From Nitrosomonas cryotolerans ATCC 49181 (GTDB lineage Bacteria > Pseudomonadota > Gammaproteobacteria > Burkholderiales > Nitrosomonadaceae): a DNA stretch of 64,000 nt. Of the stretch, positions 36,640 through 46,114 are shown in pieces. The translations under genes and the position numbers were made by a program. Location of the stretch: the NCBI RefSeq assembly GCF_900143275.1, contig NZ_FSRO01000001.1, forward strand, positions 992,001-1,056,000, in the 5' to 3' direction. Position 1 is the first letter of the stretch. Each line of letters begins with the position of its first letter. The notes below the pieces were generated by a model. That model worked only from the letters and a program-made list of their open reading frames with translations, was not told where the DNA came from and did no database searches.

Positions 36640-37545
36640 ATGAGCAACCATCCCTTCACCCATCTAGATATGCTGGAAAGTGAAGCCATTCATATTATGC
36701 GAGAGGTGGCAGCGGAATGTGCCAATCCAGTTCTGTTGTTTTCTGGTGGTAAGGATTCAGTTGTGCTGCTGCGGCTAGCTGAAAAAGCTTTTCGACCAGG
36801 CCGCTTTCCATTTCCACTGATGCACATTGATACGGAGCATAATTTCCCTGAGGTGATTGAGTTTCGTGATCGTCGCGCTAAACAGCTGGGTGAACGCCTG
36901 ATTGTGCGTAGTATGGAAGAATCAATTAAACAAGGTAGAGTGGTATTGCGCTCAGAAAATCAAAGTCGCAATGCATTTCAATCCGTAACGCTGCTAGATG
37001 CGATTGCTGAATTCGGTTTTGACGCTTGTATCGGTGGCGCACGCCGTGATGAAGAGAAAGCGCGTGCAAAAGAACGTATTTTTTCTTTTCGTGATGAATT
37101 TGGTCAATGGGATCCAAAGAATCAGCGCCCGGAACTCTGGGATATTTATAATACGCGCACCCATCCGGGAGAAAATATTCGTGTCTTTCCCATTAGTAAC
37201 TGGACCGAGCTGGATGTCTGGGAATATATTGCCCGCGAAAAGCTCGAGGTGCCTCATATCTACTTCGCGCATCTGCGAGCAGTAATTCGACGTGGCGCGA
37301 GTCTGTTGCCGGTGTGTCATTTGGTGGAACCCGAGGAAGGCGAACGTGTAGAAGAAACCATGGTGCGTTTTCGTACAGTGGGCGATATGAGTTGTACTTG
37401 TCCAGTAGAGTCGACAGCGACCAATATCGAAGAAATTATTGCTGAAACCGCCATGACCCGTATTACTGAACGTGGCGCAACGCGTATGGATGATCAAACA
37501 TCGGATGCTTCCATGGAATTACGCAAGAAGGAAGGTTATTTCTAG
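36640..37545 (+). CDS. cysD: Sulfate adenylyltransferase subunit 2
   Basis: 301 residues. Catalytic subunit of ATP sulfurylase, making APS from sulfate and ATP with the CysN GTPase. The PP-loop LLFSGGKDSVVLLRLAEKAF is intact. FPLMHIDTEHNFPEVIEFRD, GGARRDEEKARAKERIFSFRD and the C-terminal RKKEGYF are standard CysD features. A 92-base gap follows cysH, and cysN starts 133 bases on. Confidence 0.97.
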   Translation: MSNHPFTHLDMLESEAIHIMREVAAECANPVLLFSGGKDSVVLLRLAEKAFRPGRFPFPLMHIDTEHNFPEVIEFRDRRAKQLGERLIVRSMEESIKQGRVVLRSENQSRNAFQSVTLLDAIAEFGFDACIGGARRDEEKARAKERIFSFRDEFGQWDPKNQRPELWDIYNTRTHPGENIRVFPISNWTELDVWEYIAREKLEVPHIYFAHLRAVIRRGASLLPVCHLVEPEEGERVEETMVRFRTVGDMSCTCPVESTATNIEEIIAETAMTRITERGATRMDDQTSDASMELRKKEGYF

Positions 37546-37678
37546 CATCATCATGCTTGTCAAGACAACACTGATTGAAAAAAACACCGTATTCAGTCAG
37601 TTCAGCTACTTTCTTTGTTTATCCGGTAAGCTTGTTTTTATATTTTTGCGGTGATACGAATTTCCAAAAGGTTTTTAA

Positions 37679-38962
37679 ATGTCGGCAATTGAAAATATTT
37701 CGTTAGATCAAACTGAGCTGTTGCGTTTTATTACCGCGGGTAGCGTAGATGATGGTAAGAGCACTTTAATTGGGCGTTTGCTGCATGACTCAAAATCTAT
37801 TTTCGAGGATCAATTAAGCTCTATCACGAATACGACACGTAAGCGTGGCATGGAAGGTGTGGACTTATCCCTGCTCACAGATGGGTTACAAGCAGAGCGC
37901 GAGCAAGGAATTACGATTGATGTGGCTTATCGTTATTTTGCTACACCTAAGCGTAAATTTATTATTGCGGATACGCCCGGTCATGAACAATATACACGCA
38001 ATATGGTCACGGGCGCTTCAACGGCGAATCTGGCGATTATCTTAATTGATGCGCGTAGAGGTGTCTTAACCCAGTCGCGTCGTCATGCTTACCTGGCCAG
38101 CCTGGTGGGTATTCCACATTTGGTTGTAGCAGTCAATAAGATGGATCTGGTCGACTATTCTCAAGAGGTATTCGATCGCATCTGTAAGGATTTTGCTGCT
38201 TTTGCGGAGAGACTCAATCTGCACAATATCGAATACATCCCCATGTCAGCATTGCACGGGGATATGGTAGTCGAACGGGGTGACAAACTTTCATGGTATA
38301 GCAACAGAACATTGCTGGACTTACTGGAAAATATTTCCATTAATCACGATATTAACCTGGATGATTTTCGCTTCCCGGTACAGTGGGTATGTCGACCACA
38401 GACCAAAGAGTTACATGACTTTCGAGGTTACATGGGGCGTATTGAATCCGGCTCGATACGAACCGGCGATGCTGTAACCATACTGCCATCTGGCCTGACA
38501 TCACGCATTAAGGAAATTGTAACGTATGAGGGTTTTATTGATCATGCGGTTGCGCCACGATCAGTCACCTTGACGACAGAAGATCATCTGGATATTTCTC
38601 GAGGAGATCTCGTGGCAAAGACAGATAAGCTGCCGCGGGTTACCAAAGAATTTGATGCGATGCTGTGCTGGCTCTCAGATCAGCCGCTGGATCTCAAGCG
38701 TAAGTATCTAATTAAACATACGACGCGGATGGCTAAAGCCGTCATTAATCGAATTGATTATCGGGTTGATGTCAATACGCTGGATCAGGAGGTAGTCGAT
38801 ACACTCAAAATGAACGACATTGCCCGGGTAGGATTTAAGGTGCAGCAGCCGCTCATGTGTGATGACTATGCACATAATCACGCTACCGGTAGCTTTATCA
38901 TGATTGATGAAGCCAGCAATAATACGGTTGCTGCGGGCATGATTTCGCTAGCGGAAGCGTAA
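37679..38962 (+). CDS. cysN: Sulfate adenylyltransferase subunit 1 (GTPase)
   Basis: 427 residues, an EF-Tu-like GTPase. G1 is AGSVDDGKSTLIGRLL, G3 is ADTPGHEQYTRNM, and the guanine motif is NKMDLVD. Switch region EREQGITIDVAYRYF is family typical. The length fits CysN alone without a CysC APS-kinase extension. GTP hydrolysis drives the CysD reaction. Confidence 0.97.
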   Translation: MSAIENISLDQTELLRFITAGSVDDGKSTLIGRLLHDSKSIFEDQLSSITNTTRKRGMEGVDLSLLTDGLQAEREQGITIDVAYRYFATPKRKFIIADTPGHEQYTRNMVTGASTANLAIILIDARRGVLTQSRRHAYLASLVGIPHLVVAVNKMDLVDYSQEVFDRICKDFAAFAERLNLHNIEYIPMSALHGDMVVERGDKLSWYSNRTLLDLLENISINHDINLDDFRFPVQWVCRPQTKELHDFRGYMGRIESGSIRTGDAVTILPSGLTSRIKEIVTYEGFIDHAVAPRSVTLTTEDHLDISRGDLVAKTDKLPRVTKEFDAMLCWLSDQPLDLKRKYLIKHTTRMAKAVINRIDYRVDVNTLDQEVVDTLKMNDIARVGFKVQQPLMCDDYAHNHATGSFIMIDEASNNTVAAGMISLAEA

Positions 38963-39191
38963 GGCTGAATGATTAATCATGCGCCTGGTGCGCCCTTAGC
39001 TGAATGGCGAATCTGAGATGCGGGTATGCCGCCTTGTTTGCCTGTGAATCTGGTGCCGAATATTACACTCGTCCAATGAATGCGATCGTGCCGTCGCGTA
39101 TCAATCAGGACTGCTGAGAGTCGATTCAGAATAAAACGGCCTCATTTCTAATAATCTGCCTGTTGGATTTATAAAATATTATTTATTGATT

Positions 39192-42100
39192 ATGACAAAT
39201 TTGGACTTAACGTCTTGCTCGACGCCAGAAACTGAAACAGCTTCACTGATTCTTAAGTTTGGTTTGACTATTGCTGATCTGTATTGCCGTGATGGTTTGG
39301 TGAAGCTTGATCAGGCATTTCTCGATTTTCTTGAAGAGGGTAATGCGGCTTTATATACCCAATTGTGTCATGCACGCGCCCATCCAGATAGCTTGCAGGG
39401 TAAAGATGAGTCTGCGCTATTGATTGAAGTGGCGCCCTGGCTGGAAGATTTTGTTGCCAGGCTATTTGATATTGAAGCTGAAGTTCGGGCGCTGGCCGCA
39501 AGACACCATGAGTTGGCGCCGCTTTATTTCTGTAAACGACAATTTGTACAGCGTCGAGCAAAGAGCAAGGTCAGCGAGGCCGCTTTACTGGAAATAGATG
39601 GTATTGCATTAGAGCAGGCACTGGTAGATGAATTTGGTGTACCTTTTTCCGAGTTGGTTTTTGCCACCAAAGTTACTGAGTGGCTGGAAAATGAGGCCGA
39701 GAATGAGGCGCGTTTGCAGATGGCACTGCATTATGCGGCCTGGGCATTAAGAACTGAGGCGGGCCAGCAACATAGCCAGGACGGAATTTTATTCAAGATT
39801 CCGGCCAAGCTGGATTTTCAGCATTTATTATCATTGGATACGGATCATTCGGCAGGATATCCTGTTCATCGGCTTGGACATCTGCGGCAGCGTGAGGGTT
39901 TTACACTGACCGATCCGGGAACGGATTTGGCAGGTGCGCTGGATGAGGCAAATTATTGTATCTGGTGTCATGAGCAAGGAAAGGACTCCTGTTCAAAAGG
40001 GCTATTGGAGAAATCAAAGTCACCGGATATCCCGCCTGTGTTCAAGAAAAGCGAATTGGGTGCGCTGCTTGCCGGTTGCCCGCTAGAGGAACGCATATCC
40101 GAATTCCACAAGCTGAAATCGGAAGGCGTGGCTGTTGGCAGTCTGGCGATGATTGTACTGGATAACCCCATGTGTGCCGGGACCGGTCATCGTATCTGCA
40201 ATGACTGCATGAAGTCGTGTATCTATCAAAAGCAAGAGCCTGTGGATATTCCCCAGGCGGAAACACGCACGCTCAAGGATGTATTGGCATTACCCTGGGG
40301 TTTTGAAATTTACAGCTTACTGACCCGCTGGAACCCGCTGAATTTACACCGACCTGTACCGAAACCGGCAACGGGCCGCAAGGTACTCGTTGTCGGGATG
40401 GGGCCAGCAGGATACACGCTGGCACATCATTTAATGAATGAAGGCCATACGGTGGTTGGAGTCGATGGGTTAAAAATTGAACCATTGGCAGCGGATATGA
40501 CGGGTGTAAATCAGCTGGGCGAACGTGTGCCATTTAAGGCCATTCGAGATGCAAGTGGGCTGGAAGAGAAGCTGGATGAGCGGATTCCAAATGGTTTTGG
40601 TGGCGTGGCTGAATACGGCATCACGGTGCGATGGAATAAAAATTTTCTTAAGCTGATCCGATTATTGCTGGAACGACGCCCGGAATTCGCGCTTTTTGGA
40701 GGCGTCCGGTTTGGCGGCACACTGGCCGTGGATGATGCTTTTGCTATGGGATTTGATCACATCGCTCTGGCGGCGGGGGCAGGCCGTCCCACTGTTTTGC
40801 ATTTGCCCAATGGGTTGGCTCGCGGCGTACGCGCGGCATCCGATTTTCTGATGGCACTGCAATTAACGGGAGCAGCGCAGCGTGATTCTATTGCCAATAT
40901 GCAGTTACGCTTACCGGTGGTTGTCATCGGCGGTGGTTTGACAGCGATTGATACAGCAACCGAAGCATTGGCTTACTATCCGGGGCAGGTAGATAAATTT
41001 CTTCAGCGTTATGAAATGTTGGCGGCAGTCCAGGGTGAGGCCACGATTCGGAATGTATGGAATGCAGAGGAACAGGAAATCGCGGACGAGTTTCTCAGTC
41101 ATGCACGCGCCATTCGTGCTGAGCGCAGAGCGGCCGAACAGGAAGCGCGCGTACCCCGCATACTGGCATTGCTGCAATCCTGGGGAGGGGCCACCATTGC
41201 TTATCGGAAGCGATTGGTCGACAGCCCTTCTTATACGCTCAATCACGAAGAAGTAGAAAAAGCCCTGGAAGAAGGCATCTGGTTTGCAGAGGGTCTAACG
41301 CCAACGCAGGTGCATATCGATCAGTGGGAACACGTCAGATCGGTGCAGTTTGCGGTACAAAAATTAGATGAAACAGGGCAATGGCAGAAAACAGGTGAAA
41401 CTGAATTGCGTGCGCGGGCATTACTCGTTGCCGCCGGTACGCAGCCAAACACCGTGCTTGCAAGAGAAGATGCCGTCACATTTCAACTGAATGGCCGTTA
41501 TTTTGCGGCTTGTGATGAAGAAGGCAACCTGGTTGACCCGCCACACGGAAATCCGAAGCCAGAGACAGCAATGGTGTTGCTGAGTCGTTACAAAAATGGC
41601 CAGGATGGACGTTTTATCAGCTTCTTTGGTGACCTGCATCCCTCTTATTCGGGTAATGTGGTTAAAGCCATGTCCAGCGCCAAGCAAGGCTATCCAGTGG
41701 TCAGCCGGGTACTGGGTTGCGTGGCACCGGCCTCCGATCTGTCCACTGCGCAGTTTTTTACAGACATGAATCAGCAATTGCGCCCCACTGTACAAAAGGT
41801 GGAAAGGCTGGCACCCAATATTATTGAAGTAATCGTGCATGCGCCGATGGCAGCAGCGCGTTTCCGTCCGGGCCAGTTTTATCGTTTTCAGAATTACGCC
41901 ACTCTTGCGACGATGGCCAGTGGAACCAGGCTGGCGATGGAAGGCATTGCGCTCACGGGCGCGTCAGTTGATATTTCTCGTGGATTAATATCGTTGATCG
42001 CTTTGGAAATGGGTGGGTCTGCTGATTTATGTACCATGCTGTCACCCGGTGATCCGGTCGTGCTGATGGGACCAACGGGTACGCCTACCGAGATTTTGGC

Positions 42101-42752
42101 GGGTGAAACGGTGATACTGGTTGGCGGTGGCTTAGGTAATGCGGTGTTGTTTTCTATTGGCGCAGCTGCCCGTGCGGCGGGATCAAAAGTATTGTATTTT
42201 GCCGGCTATAAAAAACGGATTGACCGTTATAAAATGGCTGAAATTGAAGCTGCAGCCGATACGGTGGTGTGGTGCTGTGATGAATCTCCGGGCTTTGAGC
42301 CGACCCGGCCTGGCGATAAGCGTTTCGTAGGTAATATTGTGGAAGCCATGATTGCTTATGGCAGTGGCGCATTGGGTACCCAGTCTATTTTGTTATCAGA
42401 AGCGGATCGTATTATCGCGATTGGCTCTGATCGCATGATGGCGGCCGTTGGTGCCGCCCGTCACAGCCAGCTGAAATCGTACCTGAAAGCAGACCACTTT
42501 GCCATTGGCTCGATTAACTCTCCCATGCAATGCATGATGAAAGAAATCTGCGCACAATGCCTGCAACCACATCAAGATCCGAAAACGGGAGAGGTGACCT
42601 ATGTGTTCTCCTGTTTTAATCAGGATCAACCGCTGGATCAGGTTGATTTCTCTGGTCTATCGTCCCGTTTGCGTCAGAACAGTGTGCAGGAAAAACTAAC
42701 GAGTCGCTGGATCAGTCATTGCTTGAAGAATATGAATCACACTCGGCCATAA
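39192..42752 (+). CDS. Large multidomain iron-sulfur flavoprotein (GltD-like plus ferredoxin-reductase-like)
   Basis: 1186 residues from ATG 39192; a TTG two codons upstream is less likely. An N-terminal region of about 250 residues is unfamiliar. Then come Cys clusters CIWCHEQGKDSC (from 256) and CAGTG-x4-CNDCMKSC (about 328-342), as in GltD-type Fe-S domains. Two dinucleotide folds follow (VVGMGPAGYTLAHHL about 400; VVIGGGLTAIDTATEAL about 577). The C-terminal third has a ferredoxin-reductase module (RPGQFYRFQNY about 893; ILVGGGLGNAVLF about 975) ending in PyrK-like cysteines (CMMKEICAQC...C). It is a soluble NAD(P)H electron-transfer enzyme. Its place after cysHDN suggests a link to sulfite reduction, which is inference. 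Confidence 0.75.
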   Translation: MTNLDLTSCSTPETETASLILKFGLTIADLYCRDGLVKLDQAFLDFLEEGNAALYTQLCHARAHPDSLQGKDESALLIEVAPWLEDFVARLFDIEAEVRALAARHHELAPLYFCKRQFVQRRAKSKVSEAALLEIDGIALEQALVDEFGVPFSELVFATKVTEWLENEAENEARLQMALHYAAWALRTEAGQQHSQDGILFKIPAKLDFQHLLSLDTDHSAGYPVHRLGHLRQREGFTLTDPGTDLAGALDEANYCIWCHEQGKDSCSKGLLEKSKSPDIPPVFKKSELGALLAGCPLEERISEFHKLKSEGVAVGSLAMIVLDNPMCAGTGHRICNDCMKSCIYQKQEPVDIPQAETRTLKDVLALPWGFEIYSLLTRWNPLNLHRPVPKPATGRKVLVVGMGPAGYTLAHHLMNEGHTVVGVDGLKIEPLAADMTGVNQLGERVPFKAIRDASGLEEKLDERIPNGFGGVAEYGITVRWNKNFLKLIRLLLERRPEFALFGGVRFGGTLAVDDAFAMGFDHIALAAGAGRPTVLHLPNGLARGVRAASDFLMALQLTGAAQRDSIANMQLRLPVVVIGGGLTAIDTATEALAYYPGQVDKFLQRYEMLAAVQGEATIRNVWNAEEQEIADEFLSHARAIRAERRAAEQEARVPRILALLQSWGGATIAYRKRLVDSPSYTLNHEEVEKALEEGIWFAEGLTPTQVHIDQWEHVRSVQFAVQKLDETGQWQKTGETELRARALLVAAGTQPNTVLAREDAVTFQLNGRYFAACDEEGNLVDPPHGNPKPETAMVLLSRYKNGQDGRFISFFGDLHPSYSGNVVKAMSSAKQGYPVVSRVLGCVAPASDLSTAQFFTDMNQQLRPTVQKVERLAPNIIEVIVHAPMAAARFRPGQFYRFQNYATLATMASGTRLAMEGIALTGASVDISRGLISLIALEMGGSADLCTMLSPGDPVVLMGPTGTPTEILAGETVILVGGGLGNAVLFSIGAAARAAGSKVLYFAGYKKRIDRYKMAEIEAAADTVVWCCDESPGFEPTRPGDKRFVGNIVEAMIAYGSGALGTQSILLSEADRIIAIGSDRMMAAVGAARHSQLKSYLKADHFAIGSINSPMQCMMKEICAQCLQPHQDPKTGEVTYVFSCFNQDQPLDQVDFSGLSSRLRQNSVQEKLTSRWISHCLKNMNHTRP

Positions 42753-42831
42753 CCAATCGTGTTGAACAAATCAAAATGGATTAAATAGCCCTGTTCTTCC
42801 GTTAATTGTTAGTGTTTTACGGACACAGGGT

Positions 42832-42920
42832 GAGCCCTTTGCAAAACCCCAATAGTTGAAAAATTAATCCTTTATAATCAATAGTAAAAAACTGCTTACG
42901 AGGACTTTTGCAAAGATCTC
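42832..42920 (-). mobile_element. MITE-1 copy F
   Basis: An 89-bp copy starting GAGCCCTTTGCAAAAC and ending CTTTTGCAAAGATCTC. It is nearly identical to copy E in the core (GTTGAAAAATTAATCCTTTA). Same orientation as A and E. No clear target duplication. Confidence 0.85.
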
Positions 42921-43009
42921 GATACGGACAAGCAAATTCATGAAACCTTTGGTTTGATGTAACAGTAGATAAAAGATTTTGAGCACATAGAGCTCGCGTC
43001 TTGTATTAA

Positions 43010-43120
43010 AAGACCGCTGCATAACTGTGTTTTTGAGCTTTTTTGATTACTTGCAGCATTGATAAATCAAACACTTAGAAATCTTATCCAGCCCGAGATA
43101 ACCAGTTATGCAGCGGTCTT
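43010..43120 (+). mobile_element. MITE-2 copy 1
   Basis: A 111-bp element with terminal inverted repeats AAGACCGCTGCATAACT and AGTTATGCAGCGGTCTT, non-coding. Flanked by a 5-bp duplication ATTAA (43005-43009 and 43121-43125). The second copy at 44799-44908 lies in opposite orientation on the other side of the Mrr gene. Confidence 0.9.
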
Positions 43121-43272
43121 ATTAATGTAAGCAATAACTGAAAATATAGAGAAGGAACGGCATGAATGTTGTATCGCAAGACCTGATACTTTTTGCTCTT
43201 TTTCATTGGGGCGCTTCGCCACGATGCGGCTCCACATCCCTTTGCAAAACGTTATAAGTCAGAGGATACTTT

Positions 43273-44217
43273 GTGACAATTCCCAAGCATGATGAAATTC
43301 GAATCCCGGCATTGTCATTACTCTCTGAACGCGGTCAACTAAAACTGAGTGAATTCGAAGCCCCTCTAGCGGAGTGCTTCGGTTTGTCTCAGGATGAAGT
43401 CCACGAGGAGTATGAGTCTGGTAACGGAAAAATTTTCTACGACAGGATAAGTTGGGCACTAAGCTATATGAATATGGCGGGTCTTCTGAATAAACCCAAA
43501 CGTGGTATTTATAAGATCAGCCCTCTCGGTATTGAAAAGTTAGCTAGCCCCGAAAATCTTAATAATTTCATTGCTGCTGAAGTTGCTAAAAAACAGAAGA
43601 ATAAACCAGCAAAAATTATTACGCAGCTAATAATAAACGACGAAAGCTTAACCCCCCAAGAAGAACTGTACGCTTCCGCAAAGAAAATTCGGGAATCACG
43701 GTATCAGGAGATAATCGACACTATTCTGAGCAAAACACCACGCGAGTTCGAAAAATTGGTGGTTTCTTTGTTACAAAAAATGGGGTATGGCGGTGAAATA
43801 AAGCATTCCGGTGTTGTTGCATCTTACACAAATGATCGTGGAATTGACGGAACCATCAAAGAAGATGTACTTGGCTTGGGTCGAATTCATATTCAGGCCA
43901 AGCGATATTCACAGCTAAATAGTGTCGGTAGAGAGGAAATTCAGAAATTCGTGGGCGCTCTAGCGGTTGCAAAATCAAATAAAGGTGTATTTATTACTAC
44001 GTCATCATTTTCTCAAGGTGCTGTGACCTACGCAGAAAGCTTGAATGGCGCAACCACCTTAATACTTATTGATGGCCAACAACTAGCTGAATATATTTAT
44101 GATTATGGAGTGGGACTTCAAATTGAACAAACTATCGAAATAAAAAAACTTGATAGTGAGTTTTGGGATTCAATGGAAAATAATCAGGTTAAATCTGACA
44201 TATACCAAGGCAGTTAA
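43273..44217 (+). CDS. mrr: Mrr-type restriction endonuclease (type IV, modified-DNA targeting)
   Basis: 314 residues from a GTG start at 43273 with GAGG about 10 bases upstream. Residues 1 to about 90 form the Mrr N-terminal winged-helix domain (IPALSLLSERGQLKLSEFEAPLAECFGL...ISWALSYMNMAGLLNKPKRGIYKI). The C-terminal Mrr catalytic PD-(D/E)xK domain has GYGGEIKHSG, RGIDGTI with the catalytic Asp, and HIQAKRY with QxK. Mrr cuts methylated DNA. No methyltransferase adjoins, as expected for type IV. It is bracketed by MITE-2 copies, a sign of horizontal acquisition. Confidence 0.92.
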   Translation: MTIPKHDEIRIPALSLLSERGQLKLSEFEAPLAECFGLSQDEVHEEYESGNGKIFYDRISWALSYMNMAGLLNKPKRGIYKISPLGIEKLASPENLNNFIAAEVAKKQKNKPAKIITQLIINDESLTPQEELYASAKKIRESRYQEIIDTILSKTPREFEKLVVSLLQKMGYGGEIKHSGVVASYTNDRGIDGTIKEDVLGLGRIHIQAKRYSQLNSVGREEIQKFVGALAVAKSNKGVFITTSSFSQGAVTYAESLNGATTLILIDGQQLAEYIYDYGVGLQIEQTIEIKKLDSEFWDSMENNQVKSDIYQGS

Positions 44218-44273
44218 CTACGCGCCTTTGGTGCCGGACGTTCGTAACTCGCGCCAGTTATTGCGGCGTTAAA
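44211..44273 (+). other. attC-like junction after the Mrr gene (tentative)
   Basis: Right after the Mrr stop, AGTTAACTACGCGC and GCGGCGTTAAAA form imperfect inverted ends about 60 bases apart with inner complementary parts. These approach the RYYYAAC...GTTRRRY core sites of integron attC but each departs by one base. No integrase is in the window. Confidence 0.25.
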
Positions 44274-44598
44274 ATTGAATTTTGCACTATCTCACAGTCA
44301 GCTATGGATCGGTTTCGTTCAACTGACTAAAATACTCGGGAATTTTTCTCAAGAATGACCTGACTCGGCCAAGACCGGCCAGTCGCTACTTTCAATAAAC
44401 CTCTGGAATCTGGTTAAAATATTACACAGCTAATACTGTCATAATCTTTCTTGAGTACCAAGAACCTTCAACCAGTTATGGATAACCAAAATTCCTAAAA
44501 TAATTGAATTTGCGCGGCATCATTGATTTTTTATTGAAATATTAAAGTTCCAAAATAAGAGAATTTATTAATTCTATTAAACCGAAAATATAGCCGAG

Positions 44599-44760
44599 CT
44601 ATAGTGAAATCTGGTGTATCGAGGATCAAGCGGCTACCTGTTTTTAATCTCCATTTTGTTTAATGCCGTTAACGAATTTAATGCCGGAAATGATATCTGC
44701 TAACAATTTGTAGCCTCTTAATCGAAACCATTTTTTCTATGCCGTTTCCATAAGTTTGCA
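44599..44760 (-). pseudogene. IS256-family (Mutator) transposase C-terminal fragment 1
   Basis: On the minus strand the segment encodes the tail of a Mutator-type transposase ending at the TGA at 44626-44628 (KFVNGIK-NGD...QVAA pattern), preceded by KKWFRL-GY-LL-type residues. About 160 bases are repeated directly at 45637-45796 with a few substitutions. It ends abruptly at the host repeat of MITE-2 copy 2. Confidence 0.7.
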
Positions 44761-44798
44761 CATAAGGGTCGCGTCTTGCATTAATTTAAGAAACAGTT

Positions 44799-44908
44799 AA
44801 GACCGCTGCATAACTGGTTATCTCGGGCTGGCAAGGTTTTTAAGTGTTTGATTTATCAATGCTGCAAGTAATCAGAAAAGCTCAAAAACATAGTTATGCA
44901 GAGGTCTT
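44799..44908 (-). mobile_element. MITE-2 copy 2
   Basis: A 110-bp copy of the element at 43010-43120 in inverse orientation, with ends AAGACCGCTGCATAACT and AGTTATGCAGAGGTCTT. The 5-bp duplication CAGTT flanks it (44794-44798 and 44909-44913). It sits in a second copy of the same host repeat as copy 1 but at a different base. Confidence 0.9.
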
Positions 44909-45035
44909 CAGTTAGAAGTATAGAGAGGGAGCTGCACGGATATTGTATTGCAAGACCTGACAATTTTTTCGTGTTCACGAGTCCTGGTTCGAGCGGCAAT
45001 TAATAAGGGCGTTGTGCATATACGCAGTACCCTTA

Positions 45036-45476
45036 TTACTCCGCTTTCTCTTTTAGTTGTTTTCCCTCGTTCTCCAATATTTTCCTTTCGTTTTCTAGTG
45101 CAGCAAAGGCTTTTTTAAGCTTTTCTTTATTAATGGAGTCCAAGTCGCCATCTAAACGTTCTTGAAGGTCAATTTTCTTTTGATCCCAATCATCTTTTCT
45201 TTCTTCCCAACTATCAATCTCCCTAAGTAACTCACCATCATCTTCTTTGAGTCTGCTTAAGACATTACTAATGTTATCTAGCGCCCCATCATACTTACCA
45301 TCTCCATATTTTTGATATTCCGATTTTAAAAGACCGGCACCAGCGCCCACAACTTCAGCACCTTTACTGAAAATTTCTTGTGCTTGCTCCTTTTCCTCTG
45401 CAGTACCAAAAATATAGTTGTAGCCTAAAAGACCAATAACCAAAAAAAATGTGGTTGTGATAATAAATCGAATCAT
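45036..45476 (-). CDS. Hypothetical membrane-anchored coiled-coil protein
   Basis: 146 residues. One N-terminal hydrophobic helix (IITTTFFLVIGLLGYNYIF) is followed by a charged region with strong heptad character from about residue 65 to the end (LSRLKEDDGELLREIDSWEERKDDWDQKKIDLQERL...ENERKILENEGKQLKEKAE). A helical periplasmic or cytoplasmic rod anchored to the membrane is predicted. No family recognised. It lies antisense to neighbours, between IS256 remnants. Confidence 0.65.
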   Translation of the reverse strand: MIRFIITTTFFLVIGLLGYNYIFGTAEEKEQAQEIFSKGAEVVGAGAGLLKSEYQKYGDGKYDGALDNISNVLSRLKEDDGELLREIDSWEERKDDWDQKKIDLQERLDGDLDSINKEKLKKAFAALENERKILENEGKQLKEKAE

Positions 45477-46114
45477 TGTAATTACACGCTATATAATGTT
45501 TTTTAATAATTCTGTATTAGTTTTTGTAAATTCCAACAAAGCTACGTCATTCATATCAGGATTCCTTGCCTTGATCTGGTCCAACCAGCCTCGGCCAACG
45601 GTCCTGTATCCAGGAATATTCAGGTGGTGTACTGAGAGTTATAGTCAAACCTGATGTATGGAAGATCAAGCGGCTACTTGTTTTTGATCTCCATTTTGTT
45701 TAATGCCGTTAACGAATTTAACGCTAAAAACGACACCGGCTAACAATTTGCAGCCTCTCAATCGAAACCATTTTTTCTGCGCCGTTTCCATAAGCTTGAA
45801 TGTCATAGCCAGCGTCGTTGTTCGACTTCCACCGTTTTTTGTTTTAGCTGTTCTCAGCCTAACGGTTGCAAAAACTGATTCAATCGGACTGATGATTCTG
45901 ATATGTTACCAGTTTTCTGCGGGATAATCGTAGAAAGCCAGCATTTTACGCGCGCCTTCTCGAAGTAGTTCCTGCAACAGATCATTTTTCTCTGGTTTGT
46001 TCAGTTTAAAAATATTACTATCTGTCATGCGGCGTTTTCCTTTTTATTGGTTGATCTGCCCAGATCTTTATCAACGGGTTACACCGCTTTTTCCTCTGCT
46101 GTCATGCACTAGAA
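45477..46114. other. Intergenic region dominated by an IS256 remnant
   Basis: Apart from the transposase pseudogene at 45666-46028 and its right flank, about 160 bases (45477-45636) and the last 85 bases show nothing recognisable. Confidence 0.5.
45666..46028 (-). pseudogene. Internally deleted IS256-family (Mutator) transposase
   Basis: Minus strand ATG at 46028 opens MTDSNIFKLNKPEKNDLLQE, the N terminus of an IS256-type transposase, and runs to a stop after AFYDYPAENW. The sequence then resumes with SPIESVFATVRLRTAKTKN and RTTTLAMTFKLMETAQKKWF to the C terminus ending QVAA. The central DDE-bearing part (about 250 residues) is missing. It is a dead element. Its last 160 bases are duplicated at 44599-44760. 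Confidence 0.8.

Larger units (their letters stand above)
42753..43272. other. Repeat-filled intergenic region before the Mrr gene
   Basis: It contains MITE-1 copy F, MITE-2 copy 1 and the flanking host repeat (GTCTTG-ATTAA ... GCAAGACCTGA) also found at 44757-44975. No gene is supported. Confidence 0.6.
44274..45035. other. Intergenic region with IS256 and MITE remnants
   Basis: Contains a C-terminal fragment of an IS256-type transposase, MITE-2 copy 2 and its host repeat. The first 320 bases (44274-44595) show nothing recognisable. Confidence 0.5.

Noticed and set aside
43010..44908. Idea that the two MITE-2 copies show an invertible segment at one locus type
   Set aside because: Each copy has its own different 5-bp duplication and insertion point, so they are separate insertions rather than an inversion.
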